A stretch of DNA of 64,000 bases from Paenibacillus planticolens (GTDB lineage: Bacteria; Bacillota; Bacilli; Paenibacillales; NBRC-103111). The stretch covers positions 186,001 to 250,000 of the forward strand of contig NZ_WHNZ01000013.1 of the NCBI RefSeq assembly GCF_013141725.1. The letters run 5' to 3'. The notes beneath the pieces were generated by a model. The model saw nothing but the letters and a program-made list of their open reading frames with translations. It was not told the origin of the DNA and searched no databases. Both the position numbers and the translations under genes were made by a program. Below, piece by piece: positions 10,239-18,957 of the stretch. The stretch's first letter is position 1; every line of letters starts with the position of its first letter.

Positions 10239-12530
10239 TCATAATAAACCCTCTAGGATATCCTGCTGATCGCTCTTCGAATCCCTAATTAGAGGCTCGA
10301 GAAGTGGACTCGGTTCTCCATAATAGAAAATATGGAGTTCCTCTTGCGGGCGTGTCATGCTGATAAAAAGCAGCTTCGTATCGAGCGGAGTAGCAGTAAA
10401 AGTCTTCAAGTTGGCATTTGGAATGATGACTGCATCAAATTCAAGCCCCTTCACCAAAGATGCTGCAATAAATATAATCGGCTCCTTCAGCAAATCATTT
10501 GGATCTTCCACTAGTTGTATATTGTTCATTCCTTGGGTTTCGAATTGATTGAAAAGTGCCTTTGATAACTTAGGGTCCTTACTTATAATCGCGATTTTGT
10601 GATACCCCTTGTTATCAATTAGCTGATCAAGTGTTATTCTGATCTGAGAGATAAGTTCTCCCCCATTGTTTACTTTTTTGAGTGTTGGCACCGTACCATG
10701 GCGATTTATTGGATTTATACAAGGGAGGCGTAAATTCGACGCATTAATCACACTATTAGCTGTTGACATAATTTCGAATGTGGATCTGTAACTAATTGTT
10801 AAATCTAGACTTCTACCTCTACCTTCAAACACTTCCATCTTAAGCTCATCCCAGTTTTGCATCCCTAGGTCTCCGTATACGCTCTGTGTGATATCCCCGA
10901 GTACTGTCATGGACTTAGTCAACTTCATTAGTATACTAATCTGAAAAGCACTCAAATCCTGCGCTTCATCAATCATTAAATAATCGTACTTTTCATCTAG
11001 CCCATACACCCTCATGTGTAATAGAAGTAGAGCTGCTATGTCATCATAGCCGATCCTACGAAGGTTATCACGGTTAGGGCCTGAACTTGCTATATCCGCC
11101 GCTAGCTCGTTACTCAAACTATGGTCAAATCCTTGTAGCAGCGCGTCATCCATCAAATCCATATACAGCTCTATCGGCTCAATCGTCTTCCATTCCTTGA
11201 AAATACTTTCTACTTGAGAAAACCACTCGTCCCTCAACTTTTTACTCCTGAATTCACTCGACTCTTTCAATGCTTTCTTTACTCGAGCATGCAGCTCTTC
11301 TGTTTCTGGAATATGAAAGACCCATTCAGACGAGGCAGTGATAAGCAGACCCTCAAGAATTTTATCTTGTTTTTGTAATTCAAGCTCCACCCAACTCTTA
11401 ATTGATCTGATCGTCTCCGTACGACGTTGGTTAAGGGGCAAATGCTTATAACCGTTATAAATTTGCAGGAATTGTTCGTTAGGTTCAATTTTTTCGCTAG
11501 TAAAAGTGGATAATCTCAGTTCTTTTGGTCGGAAAAAGTTTTCTTCTATATGATCAAGATAACGTTCAATCAACTTTTTAAATTTCATCGACCCTTTGTA
11601 GCGATGTGTATTATTTTCTCCACTTAAATCAGATTGAACTATCGCTTCGCTCAGCCATTCTTGCGGCGTCTGGATGTAGTCTATTTGTGGCAGCCATCTC
11701 TTTGCTAAGTCAATAAAAGTGTTTTGTTGAACGTTATCTAATTCCAGTCCGGGCAAAATGTTTTTCATATAACTGATAAAAAGGCGGTTCGGTGCAAGAA
11801 TCATAATATTTTCAGGCTTAAGTTGTTTTCGATATTGATAAAGAAGGTACGATAGACGGTGTAAAGCGATGCTGGTTTTTCCACTACCTGCGACACCTTG
11901 AATAAGAACAGGCTCCTGGATCCCCAAGCGAATTGCCTCATTCTGCTCTTTTTGGATCGTAGCAACGATCTTACGCAGTTGATAGTCCTTGCTTCGGTCA
12001 GATCCAAATCGTTCAAAAAAATCATCAACTGGCATTCCTGAATCATCAGAATCTTCACCAGGGGGCGGTGAATACGCATCACTGCGTACTTCGCTAATGT
12101 TTAAAATTTCTTTGTTCTTAATATTTAGATTGCGTTTTCGTCTTACCGTTACATGATATCTTTCTCCGGTTTCAGATTCATATGATGCCTCTCCAGTGCC
12201 ACCATTAAAGCTGTAGTAAACATCGTTCAGAGGATTTCTCCAATCAATAACAAGCTCTTCTACTTCTGATTTAGCAACAGCTGTTTCTCCCAAGAGATAT
12301 GTTTCTGAGGACTGCTCACCTGCAAAGACTATCTCCAATTTTCCAAAATAGGGTGAAGGTATCGCATCACGATAACCATTAATTCTTTTCATCAAGGTTT
12401 GCTGAATTTGGTAATCGACCCTATCTTCAGGCTTTCGCACTCGAGATTCTAGATCACTTACAATCAGTTCAATTTGCCCGATAATATCATTCAAATGTCC
12501 CTGTTCTGTCTTCTTCCACTGTTGATTCAT
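10239..12530 (-). CDS. helD: HelD-type UvrD-like ATPase (RNA polymerase-associated)
   Basis: 763 residues, matching the 750-800 of HelD. Visible are an N-terminal coiled-coil-like arm (residues 1-60), the RNAP-secondary-channel-type region, superfamily 1 motif I GVAGSGKT at about residue 215, motif II MIDEAQDLS near 485, and GDITQSVYGD. HelD releases stalled RNA polymerase from DNA in Bacillus. The ATG follows GAGGGATCAGG. It is the last gene before the integrase and has AT-rich composition, so it may be an accessory paralogue carried by the island rather than the housekeeping copy. An SF1 DNA helicase role cannot be excluded from sequence alone. Confidence 0.8.
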   Translation of the reverse strand: MNQQWKKTEQGHLNDIIGQIELIVSDLESRVRKPEDRVDYQIQQTLMKRINGYRDAIPSPYFGKLEIVFAGEQSSETYLLGETAVAKSEVEELVIDWRNPLNDVYYSFNGGTGEASYESETGERYHVTVRRKRNLNIKNKEILNISEVRSDAYSPPPGEDSDDSGMPVDDFFERFGSDRSKDYQLRKIVATIQKEQNEAIRLGIQEPVLIQGVAGSGKTSIALHRLSYLLYQYRKQLKPENIMILAPNRLFISYMKNILPGLELDNVQQNTFIDLAKRWLPQIDYIQTPQEWLSEAIVQSDLSGENNTHRYKGSMKFKKLIERYLDHIEENFFRPKELRLSTFTSEKIEPNEQFLQIYNGYKHLPLNQRRTETIRSIKSWVELELQKQDKILEGLLITASSEWVFHIPETEELHARVKKALKESSEFRSKKLRDEWFSQVESIFKEWKTIEPIELYMDLMDDALLQGFDHSLSNELAADIASSGPNRDNLRRIGYDDIAALLLLHMRVYGLDEKYDYLMIDEAQDLSAFQISILMKLTKSMTVLGDITQSVYGDLGMQNWDELKMEVFEGRGRSLDLTISYRSTFEIMSTANSVINASNLRLPCINPINRHGTVPTLKKVNNGGELISQIRITLDQLIDNKGYHKIAIISKDPKLSKALFNQFETQGMNNIQLVEDPNDLLKEPIIFIAASLVKGLEFDAVIIPNANLKTFTATPLDTKLLFISMTRPQEELHIFYYGEPSPLLEPLIRDSKSDQQDILEGLL

Positions 12531-12773
12531 CCTGATCCCTCTTACTCCTCGTGCCTAAAGTATTAGCTTATCTAGGACTTTCGACATAAAACCCCATTTT
12601 CCTCCTTTCCCCTAAAATGATAGAATTATGAAAGGTAAAAACATACATTAACTCTTTGTATAAGAAAACTTTGATTGGGAAAAGTATACGTTTGCAGTTA
12701 ATGAAAGTATCCTTCGGATTATTTAAGGGAATATTATTAATTATTATTTCTTCTGATTCGGGGGTATTACGGG

Positions 12774-13949
12774 ATGGCTAGTTTAGAAAAAAGAGGTAAA
12801 AATTCATGGAGATTAACGGTTAGCGTCGGAAGAGATGCAAAAGGTAAATATATACGTCACGGCAAAACAGTCCATTGTCGGACAAAAAAGGAAGCTGAAA
12901 TTGAACTTGCCAAATTCGAGGTTGAAGTCCAAGCTGGAGCTTACATCGCACCTGAGAAATTAACGCTCCACGCTTTCGTCGATGAGTGGAAAGATAAATA
13001 TGCAGTACAAGAACTTGAACAAAAGACATTATCCATATACCTTCGAATTTTAAACAAGCGCATTCTTCCTGTTATTGGACATTTACGGTTGGATCAGGTT
13101 AAACCTTTGCATGTCGCGTCCTTAATAAGTGAACTGGGTAAAGAAGGAAATAGACAGGATGGAAAAGATGGTAAGCTTTCTTCCGGGACCATTCAGTACG
13201 TATATCGAGTTTTGAAAAATATCTTCACAAGAGCGGTAGAGTGGAGAGTTATTAAATTTAATCCTGTTGCAGATGTGAAGTCACCCAAAGTGGTGTATAA
13301 GGAAAGTGAAGTATACGATGAAGATGAAATTCAGTTATTGTTTGAAGCATTAGAAAAAGAAGCTTATCATTGGCGCATGATGATCACCCTTGCTTTAACC
13401 ACAGGACTTCGCCGCGGTGAATTAGTTGGCCTTGAATGGAAAAACGTTGATTTGGAACAAGGCACGATCTATGTAAAACAAAGCATCTCCGATTTCATTA
13501 ATGGTACTCCTGTTATCAAAGAACCGAAGACTAGAAAGTCTACGCGTAAAATCAACCTTTCTGATGCAGTTTGGGAAGAACTGAAACAATATCATGAGTA
13601 CTGTATGCATCAATGGGGTGAATTACAGAAAACCAGAGATAACGATCATTTCTTTGTATTCTTTAACCAGTACGGCAGAGCATTCTATCCGGAAAGCCCA
13701 TATTTGTGGTTTCGCGGCTTTTTAAAGAAGCGCAATTTAAAATACATCAAATTCCATGATTTACGTCATACCTCTGCCACTTTGTTGATCAACCAAGGTG
13801 TCCATGCCAAAATTATTTCTGAACGTCTGGGACATGCCAACATTACGACAACGATGAACATCTACGGCCATGTTTTATCGAAGGCTGATAAAGAAGCTGC
13901 AAATAAATTCGATTTAATCATTCCATTTAAAAATCGCAAAGAAGCATAA
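12774..13949 (+). CDS. int: Tyrosine recombinase / phage-type integrase
   Basis: 391 residues, complete. The N-terminus (KRGKNSWRLTV) is an arm-binding AP2-like integrase domain, followed by the SAM-like core-binding domain (about 65-165) and the catalytic domain. All catalytic residues are visible: R213 (TTGLRRGEL), K252 (KEPKTRK), H328 and R331 (HDLRHT), H354 (RLGHANI) and Y364 (MNIYGHV). It closes the AT-rich island and ends 230 bases from the 3' end of rlmD. It probably mediates integration or excision of the island; whether the element is still mobile cannot be judged because the left end is outside the window. Confidence 0.93.
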   Translation: MASLEKRGKNSWRLTVSVGRDAKGKYIRHGKTVHCRTKKEAEIELAKFEVEVQAGAYIAPEKLTLHAFVDEWKDKYAVQELEQKTLSIYLRILNKRILPVIGHLRLDQVKPLHVASLISELGKEGNRQDGKDGKLSSGTIQYVYRVLKNIFTRAVEWRVIKFNPVADVKSPKVVYKESEVYDEDEIQLLFEALEKEAYHWRMMITLALTTGLRRGELVGLEWKNVDLEQGTIYVKQSISDFINGTPVIKEPKTRKSTRKINLSDAVWEELKQYHEYCMHQWGELQKTRDNDHFFVFFNQYGRAFYPESPYLWFRGFLKKRNLKYIKFHDLRHTSATLLINQGVHAKIISERLGHANITTTMNIYGHVLSKADKEAANKFDLIIPFKNRKEA

Positions 13950-13952
13950 GGA

Positions 13953-13990
13953 AGAACCCAAACGATTGCTGTACTAATCGTTTGGGTTCT
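13953..13990 (+). terminator. Hairpin after integrase
   Basis: Perfect 15-base inverted repeat AGAACCCAAACGATT / AATCGTTTGGGTTCT with an 8-base loop, 3 bases after the integrase stop, followed by a weak T-rich tail. Probable transcription terminator. Confidence 0.7.
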
Positions 13991-14084
13991 CTTTCTAATG
14001 ACTATAACAGTTTATTCAAAATATGCCCACTTTTAGGCCTTTTTCGGGTGATTTCCGCTGATTTCGGCTCATTTATGTTGAATT

Positions 14085-14105
14085 TTTACACCAACTTTAC
14101 ACCAA
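14085..14105. repeat. Direct repeat TTTACACCAA x2 near integrase
   Basis: TTTACACCAA occurs at 14085-14094 and 14096-14105, one helical turn apart, between the integrase and rlmD. Such closely spaced repeats beside an integrase gene are typical of arm-type recombinase binding sites. No core attachment repeat can be defined because the other island end is not in the window. Confidence 0.4.
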
Positions 14106-14178
14106 TGGCCAAAAAATCACTAAAAATCGTTGCTGTATTACTAATTTCACAAAGCTGTTTCATTGGAAAAACCCTTTA

Positions 14179-15681
14179 TTAATAAGGCTTCTCAGCATCT
14201 GTTTCATTTCGTACAAGCAGCGCTACCGACTCCACATGCACCGTATGCGGAAACATATCCACCGGCGTCACCTCCGCGACGCCGTAGCCCCCATCAACCA
14301 GTACGCGCAAGTCGCGAGCCAGTGTCGACGCGCTGCACGACACATAGACGACGCGGCGCGGCTGCAGCTCTAAGATCGTCGCGAGCAGCGCGGCGTCGCA
14401 GCCCTTGCGGGGCGGGTCCACCACGATCACGTCCGGGCGAATGCCCTGACGTGTCCACTCGGGGAGGACCACTTCCGCAGGGCCCGCTTCGAAATGCACG
14501 TTCGTCATGCCGTTCAACTCGGCATTCTTCCGTGCATCCGCGATCGCCTCTTCGACGATCTCAACGCCATAGACCTGTCCCGCGCGCTGCGCCAAGAACA
14601 GGGAAATCGTGCCGATGCCGCAATAGGCATCGACGACGACTTCATCGCCGGTCAACCCGGCGTATTCAAGTGCCTTCCCGTACAAGACTTCCGTCTGGAC
14701 GGGGTTCACTTGAAAGAAAGATCGCGCGGAAATTGCAAATTTCACATCGCCGATATAGTCATAGATGACCTCGCTGCCCCACAGGACGCGAGTCTCATCC
14801 CCAAAAATAACATTCGTCTGCTTCACATTAATGTTATGACAAATGCTCTTCACCGCAGGCAGAGCCTCGCGAATGCCTGCCACCCACTCGTCCACACGCG
14901 GAATCGTGCTGCCGTTGGTCACCAAGACGACCATGATCTCACCCGTGCGGAAGCCGACTTTGACGACGACATGGCGCAGCAGTCCAGCATTACGAGCCTC
15001 ATCGTAAGCACGAATGCCCAGTCGCGCGCCGATCTCCTTCACCCGAGCGACGACCTCGTCGTTCGCCTCATGTTGGATCAGGCACTCTTCCATATCAATG
15101 ATGCGATGGCTTCCCTGCGCATAAAATCCGCCAATGAGGCCGCCGCGCTCTTCCCCAAAAGGAACCTGCGCCTTGTTCCGGTACCGCCATGGATCGGCCA
15201 TACCCAGCGTGGGATGGACAACTATCCCTTCATCACTTGCAGTCGTCTCTTCCGTTCGCCCAACAGGCAGTTCCCCCGCCACGGCCAGCTTCCCAATACG
15301 CTGCAAGTTATCCACGACCTGCTGCCGCTTCACGCGAAGCTGCGCCTCATAACTCAGGTGCTGCAGCTGGCAGCCGCCGCACTCCTCATAAATGCCGCAA
15401 TCCGGCATAACACGCTCGGCACTCTCTTCCACCAAACGCAGCAGCCGCGCATACCCATACTGCTTCTTCACATGCTCAACCCGCACAAGCGCACGCTCAC
15501 CCGGCAGCGCACCAGCGACAAAAAGGGTAAAGCCGTTCACACGGCCTACCCCTTCCCCATCATGGCTGATCCCGATGATCTCAGCTTCATATTGCTGTCC
15601 AATCTGCACCGGCAGATCCGCCATCCAGGCCGGCGCCGCTTTCGGAGCGGCGACCTTCGTTCTTCTATCTTTTGTTCTCAT
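14179..15681 (-). CDS. rlmD: 23S rRNA (uracil-C5)-methyltransferase RlmD/RlmCD
   Basis: 500 residues. The N-terminus is a TRAM RNA-binding domain (about 25-84). The 4Fe-4S cysteines are seen at 95, 101 and 104 (CGIYEECGGC). The SAM-binding motif VVDAYCGIGTISLF lies near residue 350 and the catalytic Cys in YVSCSAST near 457. The enzyme methylates U1939 in E. coli, and in Bacillus one protein (RlmCD) handles both U747 and U1939. It lies downstream of dagK on the same strand, as in B. subtilis (yerQ-yefA). The GC-rich codon usage contrasts sharply with the adjoining island. Confidence 0.92.
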   Translation of the reverse strand: MRTKDRRTKVAAPKAAPAWMADLPVQIGQQYEAEIIGISHDGEGVGRVNGFTLFVAGALPGERALVRVEHVKKQYGYARLLRLVEESAERVMPDCGIYEECGGCQLQHLSYEAQLRVKRQQVVDNLQRIGKLAVAGELPVGRTEETTASDEGIVVHPTLGMADPWRYRNKAQVPFGEERGGLIGGFYAQGSHRIIDMEECLIQHEANDEVVARVKEIGARLGIRAYDEARNAGLLRHVVVKVGFRTGEIMVVLVTNGSTIPRVDEWVAGIREALPAVKSICHNINVKQTNVIFGDETRVLWGSEVIYDYIGDVKFAISARSFFQVNPVQTEVLYGKALEYAGLTGDEVVVDAYCGIGTISLFLAQRAGQVYGVEIVEEAIADARKNAELNGMTNVHFEAGPAEVVLPEWTRQGIRPDVIVVDPPRKGCDAALLATILELQPRRVVYVSCSASTLARDLRVLVDGGYGVAEVTPVDMFPHTVHVESVALLVRNETDAEKPY

Positions 15682-15755
15682 AAGCCCTCACTTAATTCCC
15701 AACTATAATTAAATCGATTTGCTTTATAATTGTTTTTCCACTATTCTTCTATACC

Positions 15756-16742
15756 CTACTGATGCCACTCATGCTCATCATCCCCATGCCGATCCTTCAA
15801 TTGGAACGGCGTGGTCAACGTCTCAATCAGCTTCTTCTTATAAATCGACTGACCAGACTGATCGACGATGATCTGTAAATGACTCTTCAAATTCGTCATT
15901 ACGCAAGGCAGCGTGCCGCCGAATTCCCCATCCAAGTTCAGCTGGACGTAGTCCGGTGAATTAATCTCGATATGATTCGTCTGAAAATAAATCAGATTCG
16001 GGTCGCTTAAGTGCTCCCCGCGCAGCGCGAGTGTGACCACTCTGATGAACTCCGCAAGGTTGCACTTGCGTAGGATGAGGACATCGAACAGCCCATCGTT
16101 CATGCTTGCTTCCGGAGCCAGCTTCTCGAAGCCGCCGACGGAGTTGGAGTTGCCGACAAGGAACATCATGACTTCATCATGGAATTCCATATCGCCTGCT
16201 TTCACATACAGCTCGATAGGCTTGAGTCTAGGCAGTTTTTCGAGTCCCTTCATATAATAGGCCAATTGGCCGATCATGGTTTTGAGCTTGCTCGGGACTT
16301 CGTACGTCAGCTCGGTCATCGAGCCTCCGCCGGCAATATTAATGAAGTAACGGTTGTTGATTTTGCCTACGTCAATGTCGGTCGTGTACCGCTGAATGAT
16401 CAGGTCGCAGGCCTGCTCCAGATTTTTCGGGATGCCAAGCGCGCGGGCAAAATCGTTGGTCGTCCCCAGCGGCAAAATGCCCAGCGGCGGACGGCCCTCT
16501 TTCTCGGCCATGCCGTTCACAACTTCGCACAAAGTGCCGTCTCCTCCTGCGGCGATAATGAGGTCAAAGCCGCGCTTCACGGCCTCAGCCGCAGCAAGTG
16601 TGGCGTCCCCTTCGCCGATTGTCGCGTGAGCGGATGTTTCGAAGCCGCCGCGCTCTAGGCGCTGAAGAATTTCTGGCAGGCGTTTTTTCATTTCTTCCCG
16701 GCCGGAAGTCGGATTATAGATCAGTCTTGCTCTTTTGACCAT
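15756..16742 (-). CDS. dagK: Diacylglycerol kinase, DagK/YegS family
   Basis: 328 residues with the diacylglycerol kinase catalytic signature: IYNPTSG at residues 9-15 and the nucleotide-binding AAGGDGT at about 64-70, followed by LGILPLGTTNDFA. DagK recycles diacylglycerol to phosphatidic acid at the membrane in Gram-positive bacteria. The ATG follows AGGTGA and overlaps the end of the CbiX-like gene by 29 bases, so the two are cotranscribed. The C-terminal 60 residues contain the usual beta-rich lipid kinase domain (NHIEINSPDYVQLNLDGE). Confidence 0.9.
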   Translation of the reverse strand: MVKRARLIYNPTSGREEMKKRLPEILQRLERGGFETSAHATIGEGDATLAAAEAVKRGFDLIIAAGGDGTLCEVVNGMAEKEGRPPLGILPLGTTNDFARALGIPKNLEQACDLIIQRYTTDIDVGKINNRYFINIAGGGSMTELTYEVPSKLKTMIGQLAYYMKGLEKLPRLKPIELYVKAGDMEFHDEVMMFLVGNSNSVGGFEKLAPEASMNDGLFDVLILRKCNLAEFIRVVTLALRGEHLSDPNLIYFQTNHIEINSPDYVQLNLDGEFGGTLPCVMTNLKSHLQIIVDQSGQSIYKKKLIETLTTPFQLKDRHGDDEHEWHQ

Positions 16743-17532
16743 TGTGTCTCATCACCTGTTCACCGTCTGGAATTGCGGAAGCGATCTGCTTCTCCATCCA
16801 TTTGGAAATTAGCGGACTTGGCAGCAGCGCCCGTCCATTGTATTTATATGCAAATCCCTCCAAACGTGAAGGGATCACTTGACCCGTAAAATAACCCTCA
16901 CTTAAAAAAAGCGGCGCCACAATAACCGCATGTCCAGGCTTCTTATGCATCCACGCTGTCATCTTGGCAGACACTTGATCCGGCAAAAGCATGGCAACAT
17001 CCGCCTCTTCATAGCCGCCTAACGCTTTCAACCGCTCTGCGAGCTGCTCCAAGCCTTGAAGCCACTTTTGATGAAAGCCTTCTTCCTGACTTCCGTGCCC
17101 GATCAACAGGAGGATTTCCTGACTTGGCGACTCGGATAACTCTTTAATTTTCGCATAAATAATTTCAGCAACAATGACAGGGTCGCCATCCATCGGCGAT
17201 GTGAAATGAATGCGCGCCGTGATGTCGAAAGGCACCATATCCGTCTCCAGCAGCGGCTCCCGGGTAACCCCTAGGGCGTAGCTGATTTCATCAATATGTG
17301 TACTCCCAGAGGACACGAAAAGGGGAATGACGATAATATCCGACACACCTTGTGCCTCTAAGCTATAAATACCGTCTTGAATTAAGCGGCCTTCCACCAG
17401 CTCTAGATAGGAGGAATAAATAGGAATGTCTGTCGGTAAGTTAACCGCAGATACGGCTTCATCGACCAGCTCCACCCAGCCTTTATCCTTAGATCCATGG
17501 CTTATGACCAGGACACCAACCTTGCTCGTCAT
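16714..17532 (-). CDS. Sirohydrochlorin chelatase-like CbiX family protein
   Basis: 272 residues made of two CbiX-like halves. Each begins with a conserved histidine motif: VLVISHGSKDK at the N-terminus and LLLIGHGSQEE about 140 residues later. The family inserts Co or Fe into sirohydrochlorin, but two-domain members in bacilli are often of unproven substrate. The chosen ATG has GGTGGGG 5 bases upstream; an in-frame upstream start at 17556 lacks a site. The 3' end overlaps dagK by 29 bases. No other cobalamin or siroheme gene is nearby, so the role in this operon is unclear. Confidence 0.8.
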   Translation of the reverse strand: MTSKVGVLVISHGSKDKGWVELVDEAVSAVNLPTDIPIYSSYLELVEGRLIQDGIYSLEAQGVSDIIVIPLFVSSGSTHIDEISYALGVTREPLLETDMVPFDITARIHFTSPMDGDPVIVAEIIYAKIKELSESPSQEILLLIGHGSQEEGFHQKWLQGLEQLAERLKALGGYEEADVAMLLPDQVSAKMTAWMHKKPGHAVIVAPLFLSEGYFTGQVIPSRLEGFAYKYNGRALLPSPLISKWMEKQIASAIPDGEQVMRHNGQKSKTDL

Positions 17533-17617
17533 ATTTTCCCCACCCGTTCTAACCATGCTTACAATCCTATGCTAACGAATGTGTTCCCACATGTCAATTG
17601 AGCTCTCAATAAACACG

Positions 17618-17651
17618 AAAAATCCCGCATTACGCATCGTAATGCAGGATC
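17618..17651 (-). terminator. Intrinsic terminator after yerC
   Basis: Inverted repeat ATCCTGCATTAC / GTAATGCGGGAT on the minus strand followed by TTTTT, 26 bases after the yerC stop. Confidence 0.85.
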
Positions 17652-17676
17652 TTGAACTCTTTAGCAACATTAATAA

Positions 17677-17967
17677 TTAACGGTTTAAACGATCTAATGT
17701 CAGCACATAGCCATCATTCCCATAATTCAAGCAGCGCTTGACTCTGGAAATCGTAGCCGTAGATGCGCCTGTTTCCGCTTCGATCTGATTGTACGTGCAG
17801 CCCTTGCGCAGCATGCGGGCAACTTCCAAACGCTGGGAAAGCGATTGAATTTCATTCACGGTGCACAAGTCGTCAAAAAAGACGTAGCACTCCTCTATAT
17901 CCTTAAGGGTCAGTATGGCCTCAAAAAGTTGGTCTATGGCTTTATCATTCAATTTTTTTAATTGCAT
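17677..17967 (-). CDS. yerC: YerC/YecD family TrpR-like DNA-binding protein
   Basis: 96 residues. A TrpR-type helix-turn-helix is visible at about 45-80 (LSQRLEVARML, then TYNQIEAETGASTATISRVKR). It matches YerC of B. subtilis in length and sequence character. In B. subtilis yerB and yerC lie next to each other near the purine operon, an arrangement preserved here with the glycine-rich gene in between. Function: probable transcription regulator; targets not known to me. Confidence 0.9.
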   Translation of the reverse strand: MQLKKLNDKAIDQLFEAILTLKDIEECYVFFDDLCTVNEIQSLSQRLEVARMLRKGCTYNQIEAETGASTATISRVKRCLNYGNDGYVLTLDRLNR

Positions 17968-18202
17968 ACGTTATCAACTCCTGGTAGTCATGCATGTTAG
18001 CTTAATATAGTAAGCTCCAGAGTATCATTCGACACGGCGAGAATAAATCCTTCCTTTAGGATTGCGAAACGTTAAAATTTCTATGCGTTAATGAACTGAA
18101 TTGAGACAAATATCTAGGACCCGTGACATTCGTCCATACCAACGGTAGGCAAGTGACATATCCTGTAGGAGACAAATCTGATAAAAAGGATCGTGAATCC
18201 CA

Positions 18203-18865
18203 GTGAGTAACCCTAGACAATTCATAGGCAATGGCACTAGTCGTCCTGAAGTGCATACAAGAAGCCTCACAACGCTGCCTCCGCAAAATAGTGATAATCG
18301 CGCATTAACTCAGTATCCCGGCTTAGGTGGCAACTCGTTCTCGGATTTCGCACAAGGCGGCGGTCTTCCTACTCCTTTCGAAGGAGGCGGCGGTTTCTTT
18401 GGAGGCCCTGCCGGCGGCGGGGGCGGGGGATTTTTCGGAGGTGGCGGTAACGCTGGCGGCGGTGGCGGATTTTTTGGCGGTGGCAATCCAGGCGGCGGTA
18501 GTGGTGGTGGCGGTGGCGGCAATTTTCTCAGCAACCTCTTAGGAGGTGGCGGTGGAGCGTCAGGCGGGAGCTCTAACCCGCTGAGCGGTCTCAATATGAA
18601 GCAAATCTCCGGCTTCGTGGAGCGAATGGGTGGCATTGACGGCATTCTCGGCACGATGGGCAAGGTGCAGAAGTTCATGTCCAGCTTTCAACAAATGGCA
18701 CCGATGGTGAAAACAATCTTTGGCGCTTTGGGCAAAGGCAAGGTCGCCTCAGAAGACGCCATTGAAGTCTTCAAACCGAAACGCAAACGGCGTAAGAAAT
18801 CCGGGACAGCCAAAAGACGCAGTGGCGGCTCCAAATCCGGAACAGGCAAACGCAAACGCAGATAA
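18203..18865 (+). CDS. Glycine-rich protein with basic tail, YqfQ/VrrA-like
   Basis: 220 residues from a GTG with AAAAAGGAT upstream. Three parts are visible: an N-terminal segment of ordinary composition (1-50), a low-complexity Gly/Phe region (about 50-130) with long GGG runs and FFGG motifs, and a conserved-looking segment (MKQISGFVERMGGIDGIL, then VQKFMSSFQQMAPMVKTIF) followed by a Lys/Arg/Ser-rich tail. The middle-to-C-terminal pattern resembles YqfQ/VrrA spore-associated proteins of Bacillus, and a spore coat or DNA-binding location is plausible. The glycine repeats are coded by GGC/GGT tracts likely to vary in length between strains. The family call is tentative. Confidence 0.65.
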   Translation: MSNPRQFIGNGTSRPEVHTRSLTTLPPQNSDNRALTQYPGLGGNSFSDFAQGGGLPTPFEGGGGFFGGPAGGGGGGFFGGGGNAGGGGGFFGGGNPGGGSGGGGGGNFLSNLLGGGGGASGGSSNPLSGLNMKQISGFVERMGGIDGILGTMGKVQKFMSSFQQMAPMVKTIFGALGKGKVASEDAIEVFKPKRKRRKKSGTAKRRSGGSKSGTGKRKRR

Positions 18866-18892
18866 CATCAAAAATACAGCCAAATCGCACAT

Positions 18893-18935
18893 GAAGCCGC
18901 CTCGTCTTGGTTCAAATACCAGGCGGGGCGGCTTC
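18893..18935. terminator. Hairpin between convergent genes
   Basis: GAAGCCGCC at 18893-18901 pairs with GGCGGCTTC at 18927-18935. It lies between the convergent glycine-rich gene and yerB and may act as a bidirectional terminator, although neither side has a T tract. Confidence 0.5.
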
Positions 18936-18957
18936 GCGTGCGTACAGCTTGTGCTGC

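Noticed and set aside
13950..14178. tRNA gene as island attachment site
   Set aside because: No cloverleaf-like sequence is visible between the integrase and rlmD.
14494..15708. 404-residue frame opposite rlmD
   Set aside because: Antisense shadow of a GC-rich, well conserved gene; no family motif and no ribosome site.
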